Origin: Littorina saxatilis
Lineage: Eukaryota > Mollusca > Gastropoda > Littorinimorpha > Littorinidae
Reading direction: 5' to 3'
DNA length: 64,000 nucleotides
Assembly (NCBI RefSeq): GCF_037325665.1
Contig: NC_090245.1
Location: 102,560,554-102,624,553 of the forward strand
Shown: one piece after another, positions 60,101 through 64,000 of the stretch
Layout: every line of letters starts with the position of its first letter
Numbering within the stretch: position 1 is the first letter of the stretch
Translations under genes and position numbers: made by a program
Notes under the pieces: generated by a model
What the model was told of the DNA's origin: nothing
The model's input: the letters and a program-made list of their open reading frames with translations, nothing else
The model's database searches: none

Positions 60101-61580
60101 GCAGAAGACAATTAAAATGGCTTACAAAGTTATGCAAGTAATACAGTGGAACCCCCCTTTTAATTAAGACCTCAAAAAATCTGAGAAAATCAGGTCTTAA
60201 AAAGGAGGGAGTTTTAAAATGGGGGTAATTTTACAGAGGTTAAGAACAGAAAGTATGAGAAAACAAGGTCTTAAAAAGGAGGGAGTTTTAAAACGGGGGT
60301 AATTTCACAGAGGTTATGAACAGAAAGTATGAGAAAACAAGGTCTTAAAAAGGAGGGAGTCTTAAAATAGTAGTTCTTCTTCTTCTGCGTTCGACGGTTG
60401 TGTCTAGGGTCGTAGTTCCGCTGCTGTCGTGAACTGGAACGTCGCTTTCAGGTCTTCTGACGTTCCCGGAGGGATTCTTAAATTGGGGTAAAAGGCATTC
60501 GTATTTGCTGGTTGGGGAAAATGGATCACTGAGAAATGGTGTGGTTGCTGTTGTAATCTATTAAATCAAGTCTATCTCTACATAAAATAACAGACGCTCA
60601 AACAACAAAAGACCTCCATTACATAACAGCATCTGTAAATAAAAAGAAAATATACATGACCACAGCAGCACACATTTCAGATATTTTGATCCGTGTGGCA
60701 TGTGTTCATTTATATAAGTGCACACACACCAGTGTATTTATGTACTAATTTTTTCATCTGCACCGAAAGCCATATATTGCTTTTTTGTAAAGGAAAGTAT
60801 AGTAGCTTCAAATAGTAAGTCAAGTGCCACTTGCAAAGATTTCCTTATTTGATGTGATAACAATGAAGAAAAGCTACATAGAAACGATTTTGATTTAAAT
60901 GCAACAGATTTAAATCTAAATTACACCCGGGGGGCCCGGTAGCTCAGTTGGTAGAGCACTGGACTTGTGATCGGAAGGTCGTAGGATCGAATTCGGGCCG
61001 GGACGGACACGGGTCAACTTTATGTGCAGACCCAGTCATCACAATGGCACGTAAAAGACCTTGGTCATTCTGCCATAAGTGCAGGTGGCTGAATACACCT
61101 AAACACGCAGACACCTGGGTAGCGCGACTCCGTTGCTGCTAGCTTTCCACTGGGAGGAAGCGACCCGAATTTCCTAGCGATGGGACAATAAAGTAATGAA
61201 AATGAAATGAAATGAAATGATGATTTGGAATCATGATGCAGTGGCCAATAAGAGGATCAACCTGGTGGTAAATAAGGAATGGTGTAGGTATAAAAAGATG
61301 TGTGGAACTGCAAGGATTTACTGCTGATCCTCTGCAGAGAACTTTCATCAGAAACTGTACGTCGTATATCTTCTCAGCAGAATTTCAGGATCAATTGTCC
61401 TTCGATTCCTTAACACAAATTATGCAAACTAATATTGTAACGCCAACGAAGAAAACATCTTACCTGGTGAAGGTAGACTAGTAGGTAGCTGAACCACATG
61501 GACGCCATCAGGTCATTCTGGAAATGACCAATGCTGTACGCCAAACGAATGCGCAGAGGTATTTTTTTCGAAGGCTCCAT
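27048..61580 (-). CDS. MFSD12: MFSD12 orthologue (major facilitator, lysosome/melanosome transporter), 12 coding exons
   Basis: Coding exons in order on the minus strand: 61580-61464, 59690-59543, 59030-58820, 42357-42240, 41650-41420, 40318-40226, 38751-38659, 37442-37269, 35540-35446, 31199-31072, 29883-29794, 27253-27048. They total 1704 bases, in frame, for 567 residues (human about 480). Seen: GHFQNDL near residue 19; [17 protein letters not shown] at 55-71, an MFS motif-A-like turn; SFPFIF at 96; [16 protein letters not shown] at 130-145; FYQV at the exon 5/6 join; [50 protein letters not shown]; a cysteine pair in NCCPAC. These line up along the whole human protein. Known of the family: needed for cysteine import into lysosomes and melanosomes, with an effect on pigmentation. 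The C-terminal tail (about 98 residues after the last membrane segment) is far longer than in human. No stops or broken sites were seen. Confidence 0.94.
27254..28395. other. MFSD12 intron 11, unique part
   Basis: No further exon seen on either strand. A CTCCCTCCCC-rich stretch at 27990-28030. Confidence 0.35.
28396..28783 (-). mobile_element. SINE family 1, subfamily with a different tRNA head
   Basis: On the minus strand the head reads GGGCGCAGTGGCAAGACATT with B-box GGTCGTGAGTTCAAATCCC; the body core GATCCTGTAATCCATGTCAG is the same as at 8921. So the same body carries at least two kinds of head. Confidence 0.75.
28843..29680 (+). repeat. Minisatellite, ~70-base unit, 12 copies, MFSD12 intron 11
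   Basis: Unit: GCCCTGGTGTGAGACATCCC / TCTCTGAACGCTCTGTGAGA / GAAAGTGTGTGCTTGTGGTG. Lengths vary (about 65-76) through loss of TTAA or extra bases such as CGAGC. Repetitive ORFs on both strands are by-products. Ends 114 bases from exon 11. Confidence 0.93.
29794..29883 (-). CDS. MFSD12: MFSD12 exon 11 (probable cassette, 90 bases)
   Basis: Phase 1-1 exon, acceptor TTCTTGCAG, donor GTGAAC. Encodes about 30 residues starting [13 protein letters not shown], in the cytoplasmic tail. If the donor is not used, the frame runs ten codons further to a TGA at 29762. Being symmetric, it can be skipped in frame. No counterpart in human is known to me, so the call rests on splice sites and frame. Confidence 0.65.
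29884..30591. other. MFSD12 intron 10, 3' part
   Basis: A-rich with a (CA)n run at 30091-30134, a C run followed by an A run at 30329-30349, and (AT)n at 30573-30587. No gene seen. Confidence 0.5.
30592..30646 (-). repeat. 55-base duplicate of the MFSD12 exon 10 end and donor
   Basis: Identical over 55 bases to 31051-31105, which spans the last 34 bases of exon 10 and 21 bases of intron. It leaves a second intact GT donor at 30612-30611 in the intron. Confidence 0.85.
31072..31199 (-). CDS. MFSD12: MFSD12 exon 10 (last membrane segment)
   Basis: Acceptor TCAATTTCAG; the split codon gives Val, then [13 protein letters not shown] and the final membrane segment [19 protein letters not shown]. 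Ends STRVK in phase 1, donor GTAGGG. The last 34 bases plus the donor are duplicated at 30592-30646. Confidence 0.9.
31346..31648 (-). mobile_element. SINE family 2, diverged, MFSD12 intron 9
   Basis: Head on the minus strand GGCACGGTAGCTCAGTGGG, tail GATGGGACAAGAAAGTAATG. Several changes from the other copies, so an older insertion. Confidence 0.72.
32108..32345 (+). repeat. (CA)n-rich simple sequence
   Basis: Interrupted ACAC/GCAC runs with a CCCACCC stretch. All ORFs here are simple-sequence artefacts. Confidence 0.9.
32346..33616. other. MFSD12 intron 9, unrecognised
   Basis: No gene or repeat recognised. A CpG-bearing stretch at about 33295-33440 (CGCGTCAGTC, GTCCGCGCCC) is of unknown nature. 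Confidence 0.3.
33617..33953 (-). mobile_element. SINE family 1
   Basis: TTCTTCTTCGTTCATGGGC to GGCAGCGACCGGGATTCGAA; head incomplete. Core GGATTACAGGATCTTTTCCG present. Confidence 0.7.
34577..34702 (+). repeat. (CA)n / (GCAC)n simple sequence
   Basis: Mixed GCATGCACACACA runs ending in a clean (AC)n. Confidence 0.88.
35446..35540 (-). CDS. MFSD12: MFSD12 exon 9
   Basis: Starts [19 protein letters not shown] and ends HPC plus GT of the next codon (phase 2), donor GTGAGT. Matches human NSGAFVYGSMSFLDKVANG. Confidence 0.92.
35642..36250. mobile_element. DNA-transposon remnant with GTACTTTCCGGGT ends
   Basis: Left GTACTTTCCGGGTCATAAGG and right CCTTGTCACCCGGAAAGTAC are inverted copies. Inside, about 75 bases around CCACCCAGCTATCACAATGG occur twice (35780-35867 and 35999-36073). 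Type not fixed. Confidence 0.6.
36506..36998 (-). mobile_element. SINE family 3, MFSD12 intron 8
   Basis: (ATT)n tail at 36509-36529; head on the minus strand GGGACTGGGTGGCCGAGTGG. Full copy. Confidence 0.78.
37269..37442 (-). CDS. MFSD12: MFSD12 exon 8
   Basis: 58 codons, phase 0-0, acceptor GTTTACAG, donor GTAAGT. Two membrane segments; [17 protein letters not shown] matches human ILVTSLAMTADLIGPHT. Confidence 0.93.
37640..37886 (+). repeat. A-rich simple sequence
   Basis: Long A runs with GAAAAA. Lysine-rich (+) and phenylalanine-rich (-) frames here are not genes. Confidence 0.85.
37887..38640. other. MFSD12 intron 7, unrecognised
   Basis: Only a short dispersed repeat (38178-38250, matching 113-182) seen. 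Confidence 0.35.
38659..38751 (-). CDS. MFSD12: MFSD12 exon 7
   Basis: 31 codons, phase 0-0: [20 protein letters not shown] to KQMGRV. The donor is taken as GTCAGT after GTG because GRVKTYV then has the same length as human GRNMTYF; a GT three bases earlier is possible and would drop one Val. Confidence 0.85.
39091..39921 (+). mobile_element. Helentron-like family A, copy 2, MFSD12 intron 6
   Basis: Same start, (GT)n block at 39139-39177, core and GCCTTACGCGACTTGTT end as 725-1873. Confidence 0.62.
39922..40200. repeat. Short tandem-like repeats, MFSD12 intron 6
   Basis: TGCTGTTATTCGTTCC, GTATTCTTCGTTCACA and CCTGAAGAAGACCCTAGG words each occur two or three times in diverged ~110-base units. 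Confidence 0.5.
40226..40318 (-). CDS. MFSD12: MFSD12 exon 6
   Basis: 31 codons, phase 0-0: [18 protein letters not shown] onward to ELDK, donor GTAGGC. Matches human VGILYMTTRLIVNLSQTY. Confidence 0.92.
40579..41225 (+). mobile_element. LINE 3' end split by a SINE
   Basis: 40579-40787 encodes [20 protein letters not shown] then [15 protein letters not shown] and a stop: the C-terminal CCHC-like region seen in several LINE clades. After the SINE (40799-41194) the tail CAGAATGCTGAAGAAGAAG follows. Upstream, back to about 40370, the frame is decayed. Confidence 0.62.
40799..41194 (+). mobile_element. SINE family 1 with an Arg-type tRNA head
   Basis: Head AGTGGCCTAGTGGATAAGGC, B-box GGTCGTGAGATTAAATCCC, the family 1 core and tail GAACGAAGAAGAAGAAG. 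Inserted within a LINE tail. Confidence 0.75.
41420..41650 (-). CDS. MFSD12: MFSD12 exon 5 (central loop)
   Basis: 77 codons, phase 0-0. Starts [19 protein letters not shown] (segment 6), then the cytoplasmic loop with [14 protein letters not shown], a run of basic residues (RRSRRR) and [10 protein letters not shown]. The loop lacks the HTPLL dileucine found at this place in human MFSD12. Confidence 0.92.
41651..42239. other. MFSD12 intron 4
   Basis: No gene or repeat recognised; a G run at 42198-42209. Confidence 0.35.
42240..42357 (-). CDS. MFSD12: MFSD12 exon 4
   Basis: The acceptor is GTGCTTTCAG. Completes Arg159 and gives [20 protein letters not shown] (membrane segment 5) and a short loop ending HFR, donor GTAAGG, phase 0. 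Human RYAFTVVANITVYGAAW matches. Confidence 0.9.
42726..42918 (+). mobile_element. CAGTGG MITE, MFSD12 intron 3
   Basis: CAGAGGAACCCCCC start and CATTCCACTG end, TA flanks; inner GGTCTTAAAA words. Confidence 0.6.
43007..43142 (-). mobile_element. SINE family 3, 3' fragment
   Basis: AATCAATCAATATGAGGC, TATATCGCGCGTATTCCGTG, AAGGCGCAGGGATTTATTT: tail only. Confidence 0.65.
43630..43780 (+). repeat. (GT)n-rich simple sequence
   Basis: Interrupted GTGT/ATGT runs, GCGCACACACACAC at the end. Confidence 0.8.
44040..44900 (-). mobile_element. Helentron-like family A, copy 3
   Basis: Reverse orientation: ACAAGTCGCGTAAGGCG to CAAAACTTGACTAAATAT; (CA)n at 44789-44835. More like copy 1 than copy 2. 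Confidence 0.65.
44936..45028 (-). mobile_element. SINE family 3 tail, left half of a split chimeric SINE
   Basis: ATCAATCAATATGAGGC to CGTGTGAGATGGAATTTTAT. The rest of the unit is at 49638-49948, across the 4.6-kb element. Confidence 0.65.
45052..45245. promoter_or_regulatory. Left array of heat-shock elements
   Basis: TTCAAGAA, TTCTAGAA and TTCCAGAA recur. At 45070-45107 eight GAA/TTC half-sites alternate with two-base gaps without a break, a textbook HSE of eight units. Whether any factor binds is unknown. Confidence 0.6.
45489..46047 (-). CDS. Candidate two-exon small gene inside the 4.6-kb element
   Basis: Exons 46047-45955 (acceptor TTTACTAG, donor GTAAGA) and 45710-45489 (acceptor GTGTTTCAG) join in phase 0. 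From an ATG in the first they read [13 protein letters not shown] then [20 protein letters not shown] to a stop at about 45489, near 86 residues. Not recognised. A polylysine stretch in exon 2 comes from a 28-base LINE/SINE tail insert at about 45563. The earlier ATG in exon 1 gives only a short peptide. Could be non-coding RNA. Confidence 0.25.
46480..47275. promoter_or_regulatory. Promoter-like centre of the 4.6-kb element
   Basis: Contains CGCCATTTTG (YY1-type) at about 46930 and GGAAGT ETS-type sites near 46949, and lies between candidate exons running outward on both strands. An unrecognised 79-codon ORF spans 46808-47047. On the plus strand a donor follows at 47267 (AAG|GTAGGT). Confidence 0.3.
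47921..48797 (+). CDS. Candidate small spliced plus-strand transcript in the 4.6-kb element
   Basis: An exon from TTTTTACAG (47920) to a GTAATT donor at 48067 reads [20 protein letters not shown] and on; it joins the exon after TTTACAG near 48730 ([17 protein letters not shown], stop), about 67 residues. No family recognised; coding status doubtful. Confidence 0.2.
48986..49620. promoter_or_regulatory. Right array of heat-shock elements with a ~22-base tandem repeat
   Basis: At 49270-49430 about seven units of GAATATTCTAGAATAATGTT; each holds GAAtaTTCtaGAA, a three-unit HSE. An ~80-base direct repeat (about 49175-49255 and 49507-49587, AATTCAAGAATTCTCATTTA onward) flanks the array. Confidence 0.6.
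49638..49948 (-). mobile_element. Chimeric SINE: family 1 head on family 3 body
   Basis: On the minus strand the head GGGCGGGGATATAGCTCAGT and its GTTCGGCGG/GTGTCCGAA leader (49796-49948) run straight into family 3 body (49638-49795, GTTAAAGATCCCACGATTGA). The join is at CGTGTACAC, a word present in both families. A 24-base repeat of the head end (CCAACTGAGCTATATCCCCG) follows. Confidence 0.75.
50059..50717. mobile_element. Long foldback element, ~330-base arms
   Basis: AAGGCAATGATCGAGCGGCA...TACCCAGAAATGTAGG and back: nearly the whole 660 bases is one imperfect hairpin with its centre at about 50390. No ORF. Confidence 0.75.
51095..51472 (-). mobile_element. SINE family 1 with target duplication
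   Basis: Target duplication ATTTCTTTATTT at 51083-51094 and 51473-51484. Full-length, close to the copy at 8921. Confidence 0.85.
51582..51839. mobile_element. MITE with 38-base inverted ends
   Basis: TATGTGACCCTCCACCACG at the left and its complement at the right; arms match over about 38 bases. Flanked by TA-rich sequence. Confidence 0.75.
52038..52259. mobile_element. Foldback MITE
   Basis: Outer arms AAAACAAGAACGGTAGGTTG / CAACCGTCCTTTCTTGTTTT and inner arms AGACAAATATTCACACA / TGTGTGAATATTTGTTTGTCT. Confidence 0.65.
52692..52973 (-). mobile_element. SINE family 3, head missing
   Basis: TCTTATATCGCGCGCG to TTAATGTGCACACCCC. It abuts the head of a family 2 SINE in the opposite direction at 52977. 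Confidence 0.7.
54427..54852 (-). mobile_element. SINE family 3, full copy
   Basis: Head on the minus strand GGTCTGGGTGGCCGAGTGG; tail ATAAATAAAGAGAATAATAA, which differs from the ATTGATTGA tail at 7679. Confidence 0.78.
55014..55199. mobile_element. Foldback with ~90-base arms
   Basis: GATGTTTGATGGGTTGTTGT...CATATTTATTGACC and its inverse, centre CGCGGCCTTCGGCC. A decayed single arm lies at 25858-25925. Confidence 0.72.
56331..56906. other. MFSD12 intron 3, mostly unique
   Basis: A 36-base tandem duplication at 56361-56430 (TTTTACCAARTAAGCTAAAT). No gene. Confidence 0.4.
56910..57159 (+). mobile_element. Harbinger-type MITE, compact reference copy
   Basis: GGCCAAAAAATAAAATAGGT to its inverse, TTTACGGTAAC inside each end, TTA flanks (56907-56909, 57160-57162), A run in the centre. 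Confidence 0.68.
57221..57926 (+). repeat. Ten-unit tandem array of 73- and 65-base units
   Basis: Unit GATAACTGTGTACTATAGTC / CAGATCACCGGTGAAACAGG / CTTATCAGAGTCTGAGAGTC / CCTCACAAGCAGA. Starts at 57221, 57294, 57367, 57432, 57505, 57578, 57643, 57716, 57781 and 57854. The third, sixth and eighth lack TCTGAGAG. In MFSD12 intron 3. Confidence 0.95.
57927..58437. other. MFSD12 intron 3, unrecognised
   Basis: No gene or repeat recognised on either strand. Confidence 0.35.
58438..58800 (-). repeat. Dispersed repeat (partner of 6910-7260)
   Basis: Reverse of the PRCC intron 4 copy; ends 20 bases from the MFSD12 exon 3 donor. The start ACCCATACGATTTCGCCGTA looks like an element end. Confidence 0.6.
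58820..59030 (-). CDS. MFSD12: MFSD12 exon 3
   Basis: Starts [13 protein letters not shown] and runs to GLNGW with AG of the next arginine codon (phase 2), donor GTATGC. The intron beyond happens to read on as Tyr-Ala then a stop; the true continuation RYA is supplied by exon 4, 16.5 kb away. Confidence 0.9.
59031..59542. other. MFSD12 intron 2
   Basis: No gene or repeat recognised; GCGATTTAGTGGACCGCGATTTAGTGGA at 59352-59378 is a short direct duplication. Confidence 0.35.
59543..59690 (-). CDS. MFSD12: MFSD12 exon 2
   Basis: Starts VRNFNN after ATGTGCAG and ends in phase 1 (HLF G) before GTAAGT. Carries segment 2 and GYESD. A SINE lies only 38 bases upstream of the acceptor. Confidence 0.93.
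59729..60102 (-). mobile_element. SINE family 4 with target duplication, next to an MFSD12 acceptor
   Basis: AGAAGACAATT at 59718-59728 and 60103-60113. On the minus strand the (AAAG)n tail ends 38 bases before exon 2. Confidence 0.82.
60143..60490 (+). mobile_element. CAGTGG MITE with tandem inner units and a LINE tail insert
   Basis: Left end CAGTGGAACCCCCC; the AGGTCTTAAAAAGGAGGGAG unit occurs three times; the right end is not intact. Confidence 0.5.
60374..60470 (-). mobile_element. LINE 3' end, 5'-truncated
   Basis: On the minus strand [20 protein letters not shown] and a stop, then CAACCGTCGAACGCAGAAGA AGAAG. Same family as 24430; the tail is identical to that of SINE family 1. Confidence 0.62.
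60491..60930. other. MFSD12 intron 1, unrecognised
   Basis: No gene or repeat recognised. Confidence 0.35.
60932..61220 (+). mobile_element. SINE family 2, internally deleted copy
   Basis: GGCCCGGTAGCTCAGTTGG to (AATGA)n; lacks the stretch between CAGACCCAG and TCATCACAATGG. Confidence 0.8.
61464..61580 (-). CDS. MFSD12: MFSD12 exon 1 (start codon)
   Basis: The ATG at 61580 gives [20 protein letters not shown]. An upstream in-frame TTG is not a likely start. 39 codons, ending LLVYLHQ before GTAAGA, phase 0. Carries membrane segment 1. Confidence 0.92.
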
Positions 61581-62700
61581 TGTGACTGTCGATGACAACT
61601 GGTAATGCTTGTGCAGGAGGCAAAAGGTTGCTGCAGTGTCTGCTAATTATGCTATCCAATGCTGTTTCTTACAGATGTCGGATGTAGAATACACCAGCTA
61701 CTGAAAACAGAGAATTTCAATCCTTTATGTTACCAAGACCAGTGCATGTTCACCTTCTTTAAAATAAAAACACACAATACTATCATGTCATAAATTGTCC
61801 CCCTAATGTACAAAAATATGGTAAAGACATTGCTATGATAATAAACTTTTTACCACCATAATTGGAACACGTCGTATCAACACACCTTTCGGTCTCTAAG
61901 TCAATCACGATTGTGTTGTACCAAATATTGGTACAAGTGGAAAAAAAGGCCAGTGAAGATGATACCTACCAGTACAGCTTGATTTCCACTTCCAGACTGA
62001 CTCCAGGTTTAACAGTAACAGTAACAGCTGAGGAGACCTAACCCCTTTGAAACTCCCATTATTCCACGTGCATGAGGGTTCTGTAATGACACCCTGTGAT
62101 CAAACTCAGTTACGTCGTGTGGGTGTCTAAGTACAGTAACTGCCGACTGAAATGTTTTTCTACTTTTGTTATCACATGGGCTGCGAACAGACGCTGAGAC
62201 AGGACAAAGTAAGGCCTCTGTAGTCACGAGGAGCAGACGAACTGCCCGCCTTTGTGATAAACATCGCCCATGTGACTATACAAGCTGGTGTGTCTGTACT
62301 TAGCCGCGTGGAAGCCAACTGATAAAACTAATACTTACTCGATTATTAGGTCAGCTAAATGAAGACTGGAAGCCATCATAGTGATACAAGCGAGAGAGAA
62401 AGTTGAGGGGTGTTGCGGTACTGTGAGGAAAGAAGGGGAGGAAATTAAGCTGTCATGTGACTGAGTCATGTGACTTGTAGCAGACGACACATAGTCATGT
62501 GCTAGCACCACGCTAGCACAGAGCAGGTGGGTTACCGATATTCTAGGATTCGAATACACAGCAGAGTCTTCATTAAAACCAATCTTTTGTTTCAGTTCCG
62601 TTAAACATTGAGACAATCTGTCAAATGTGTACGTATTTGACATCATTCCAGTTTAGTTTGTGCTACATGGCGTTGGTATTTTAACTGAACCGTCAGTGCA
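61581..62700 (-). promoter_or_regulatory. MFSD12 upstream region with M-box/E-box cluster
   Basis: Five E-boxes of the MITF/TFE type lie 480-925 bases before the MFSD12 start: CACGTG at 62065; TCACATG at 62172; CATGTGAC at 62269; GTCATGTGAC at 62452 and again at 62465; and AGTCATGTGCT at 62493-62503, the exact 11-base M-box. A 5' UTR exon probably lies between here and 61580 but could not be placed. An ORF at 62335-62646 (-) is not recognised. Confidence 0.5.
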
Positions 62701-62770
62701 GTAGGGGTCACAAAGTTAGTGCCAGTGGCCACAGGCGCGCGACTTCAGACATTCGATCAAAGATATTCTT

Positions 62771-63205
62771 CTTTAGTAGTACCGTAAAGTACCTTGTATG
62801 CGCCCAGTATCGAGTAAGCGCCCACCCCCCACTTTTAGTCCAAAACCGTGCATAGGGTATAGTACCTTGTAAGCGCCCACCACCCCCCCCCCCCCCCACC
62901 CCCCCCCCCCCCCCCCCCCCCACCATTGATATCAGGGGAAATAAAAATTCCGCACTTGATCTGCTAGTTTTGTGAATGATTTCCCTTTCTTGCAAACCCT
63001 ATCAAACGCCTGCAAGTCAATGATTACAAGATGCCGCGGTGGCAAATCGTACACCGTTGCATTTAAGCTGTCAGCTCTTGACTATTTGGATAATAACGCC
63101 AACGGAAATGTGTCGCAAACAGCAAGTGAGTTTGGGGTAGATAGAACCACAGGCGGAAGGTATCGTCCACTGGACTACTACTATCACAGAAAGACTACAA
63201 GGTAT
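62771..63205 (+). mobile_element. DNA-transposon fragment with psq-like helix-turn-helix
   Basis: 63026-63145 reads GGKSYTVAFKLSALDYLDNN then GNVSQTASEFGVDR, the pattern of the psq/Brinker-type DNA-binding domain that opens pogo/Tigger-type transposases. The following part does not keep the usual W-rich helix, so a frameshift is likely. Upstream, GCGCCCAC words and C runs (62881-62922) are non-coding. The rest of a transposase is not in the window. Confidence 0.45.
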
Positions 63206-63408
63206 GTCACTCACCCTTCGAGTCTTCTGTGTTCTTGGAGTCGCTTCCTGGGGAAAAATATTGTTCAAGACAGTTTGCCTCTTCCTACAGTCTGTGTAAG
63301 GTCAAATAAATACAGTTGAATGATTGTTTGAACTATTATGTGCCTTTAGTTTTCAGCTTCCGTCCGCTGCAGGTTGTTATTATCCATCATTTGGACGAAT
63401 CTTCGTTC

Positions 63409-63621
63409 GCGAGCCGCTAATCCACTTGGTGACAAATCATGTATCCGCACCGAATATGCATACCAGCGCTCATTGGTCTAAAACATATGTAAATATTGTG
63501 CAGCAAAGGGAAGCTACCCACGGGAAAATAATCATCGAATATCCTGTTTTTAACCAATGAGCGCTGGTATGCATATTCGTTGCGGATACATGATTTGTCC
63601 CCAAGTGGATTAGCGGTTCGC
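63409..63621. mobile_element. Foldback MITE, ~75-base arms
   Basis: GCGAGCCGCTAATCCACTTG...CGCTCATTGGT (63409-63484) and its near-exact inverse (63545-63621) around a 60-base centre. Confidence 0.75.
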
Positions 63622-63893
63622 ATTACACTAGTACAAAATGTTTAACAAAATAACAATCGAACAAGACATTTCATTCACGAATGATCTGTGAACGTGACTG
63701 TCTCTTAAACATTTTCACTGAAGTTGCATCTCTTATCTGTTGGGGGAAGGAGTTCCAGAGAAACGCCCCCGAGAAGGCTAAGCTCGATTTGTATCTAGAG
63801 GTCTATGCGAGGTATAGGAGGGATGATTTTTTGGGACCCATATCTTTTTGTGGCATGTTTGAAATGATGTGATTGCAAATATTTAGGACATAT
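63622..63893 (+). other. Unrecognised, possible decayed coding fragment
   Basis: A frame at 63681-63872 reads GKEFQRNAPEKAKLDLYLEV. It feels like a decayed repeat-derived segment, but I cannot name a family. Confidence 0.2.
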
Positions 63894-63901
63894 TAGAGAG
63901 A

Positions 63902-63941
<40 letters not shown>

Positions 63942-63964
63942 CAGAGAGAGAGACACAGAGAGCG
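63894..63964 (+). repeat. (AG)n microsatellite at window end
   Basis: GAGAGA with GACA interruptions. Confidence 0.9.
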
Positions 63965-64000
63965 CACAACAGGTTCGTGTGCATGTTTATGCTTTATCCT

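Noticed and set aside
62335-62646. 103-codon minus-strand ORF as a first MFSD12 exon
   Set aside because: No joining donor in frame with exon 1, which has its own good ATG; overlaps the E-box cluster. Could be part of a 5' UTR.

Overview
The window is animal nuclear DNA. It holds two intron-rich protein-coding genes that converge tail to tail, in a sea of short interspersed elements, MITEs, foldbacks and microsatellites. The gene families (PRCC, MFSD12), the GT-AG introns, and the tRNA-headed SINEs and Helentron-like elements carrying (GT)n blocks fit an invertebrate. A marine gastropod mollusc is the most likely source; this is inferred from repeat style, as no species marker is present.

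Gene 1 (+, 2472-16691) is the orthologue of PRCC, a nuclear protein linked to splicing. Seven coding exons join in frame into a predicted 546-residue protein with the family's N-terminal MSLVAY start and its C-terminal QITYL...AKERELELK...KYGF block. Gene 2 (-, 61580-27048) is an orthologue of MFSD12, the lysosome/melanosome transporter of the major facilitator superfamily. Twelve coding exons join in frame into a predicted 567-residue protein. The intergenic part (16692-27047) holds a large CT-rich minisatellite, foldback MITEs, SINEs and LINE tails. Intron 3 of MFSD12 (42358-58819) is about 16.5 kb and is a graveyard of nested elements.

Layout: 1-2300 Helentron-like repeat; 2300-16940 PRCC with repeats in introns 1, 2, 4, 5 and 6; 16940-27047 intergenic repeats; 27048-45000 the 3' two thirds of MFSD12, with a 70-bp minisatellite in intron 11; 45036-49633 a 4.6-kb element with short inverted ends whose flanks are packed with TTCnnGAA heat-shock-element units around a central divergent, promoter-like segment; 50059-56330 foldbacks, then a SINE split by a lone LTR that is itself split by a second element that is split again; 57221-57926 a ten-unit tandem array; 58820-61580 the first three MFSD12 exons; 62063-62503 an upstream cluster of M-box/CLEAR-like E-boxes; 62770-63621 a DNA-transposon fragment with a psq-like helix-turn-helix and a foldback MITE.

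The points most worth a second look are: (1) the heat-shock-element arrays at both ends of the 45-49.6 kb element; (2) the M-box cluster upstream of MFSD12, which suggests an old MITF/TFEB-type control of this pigment/lysosome gene; (3) an ETPLL motif in the MFSD12 C-terminal tail where the central loop lacks the dileucine known from the human protein; (4) a LINE whose 3' tail matches that of the main SINE family; and (5) chimeric and deeply nested SINEs that give a clear order of insertion.

All exon calls come from reading splice sites, frame and remembered family sequences. No transcript or database was consulted.
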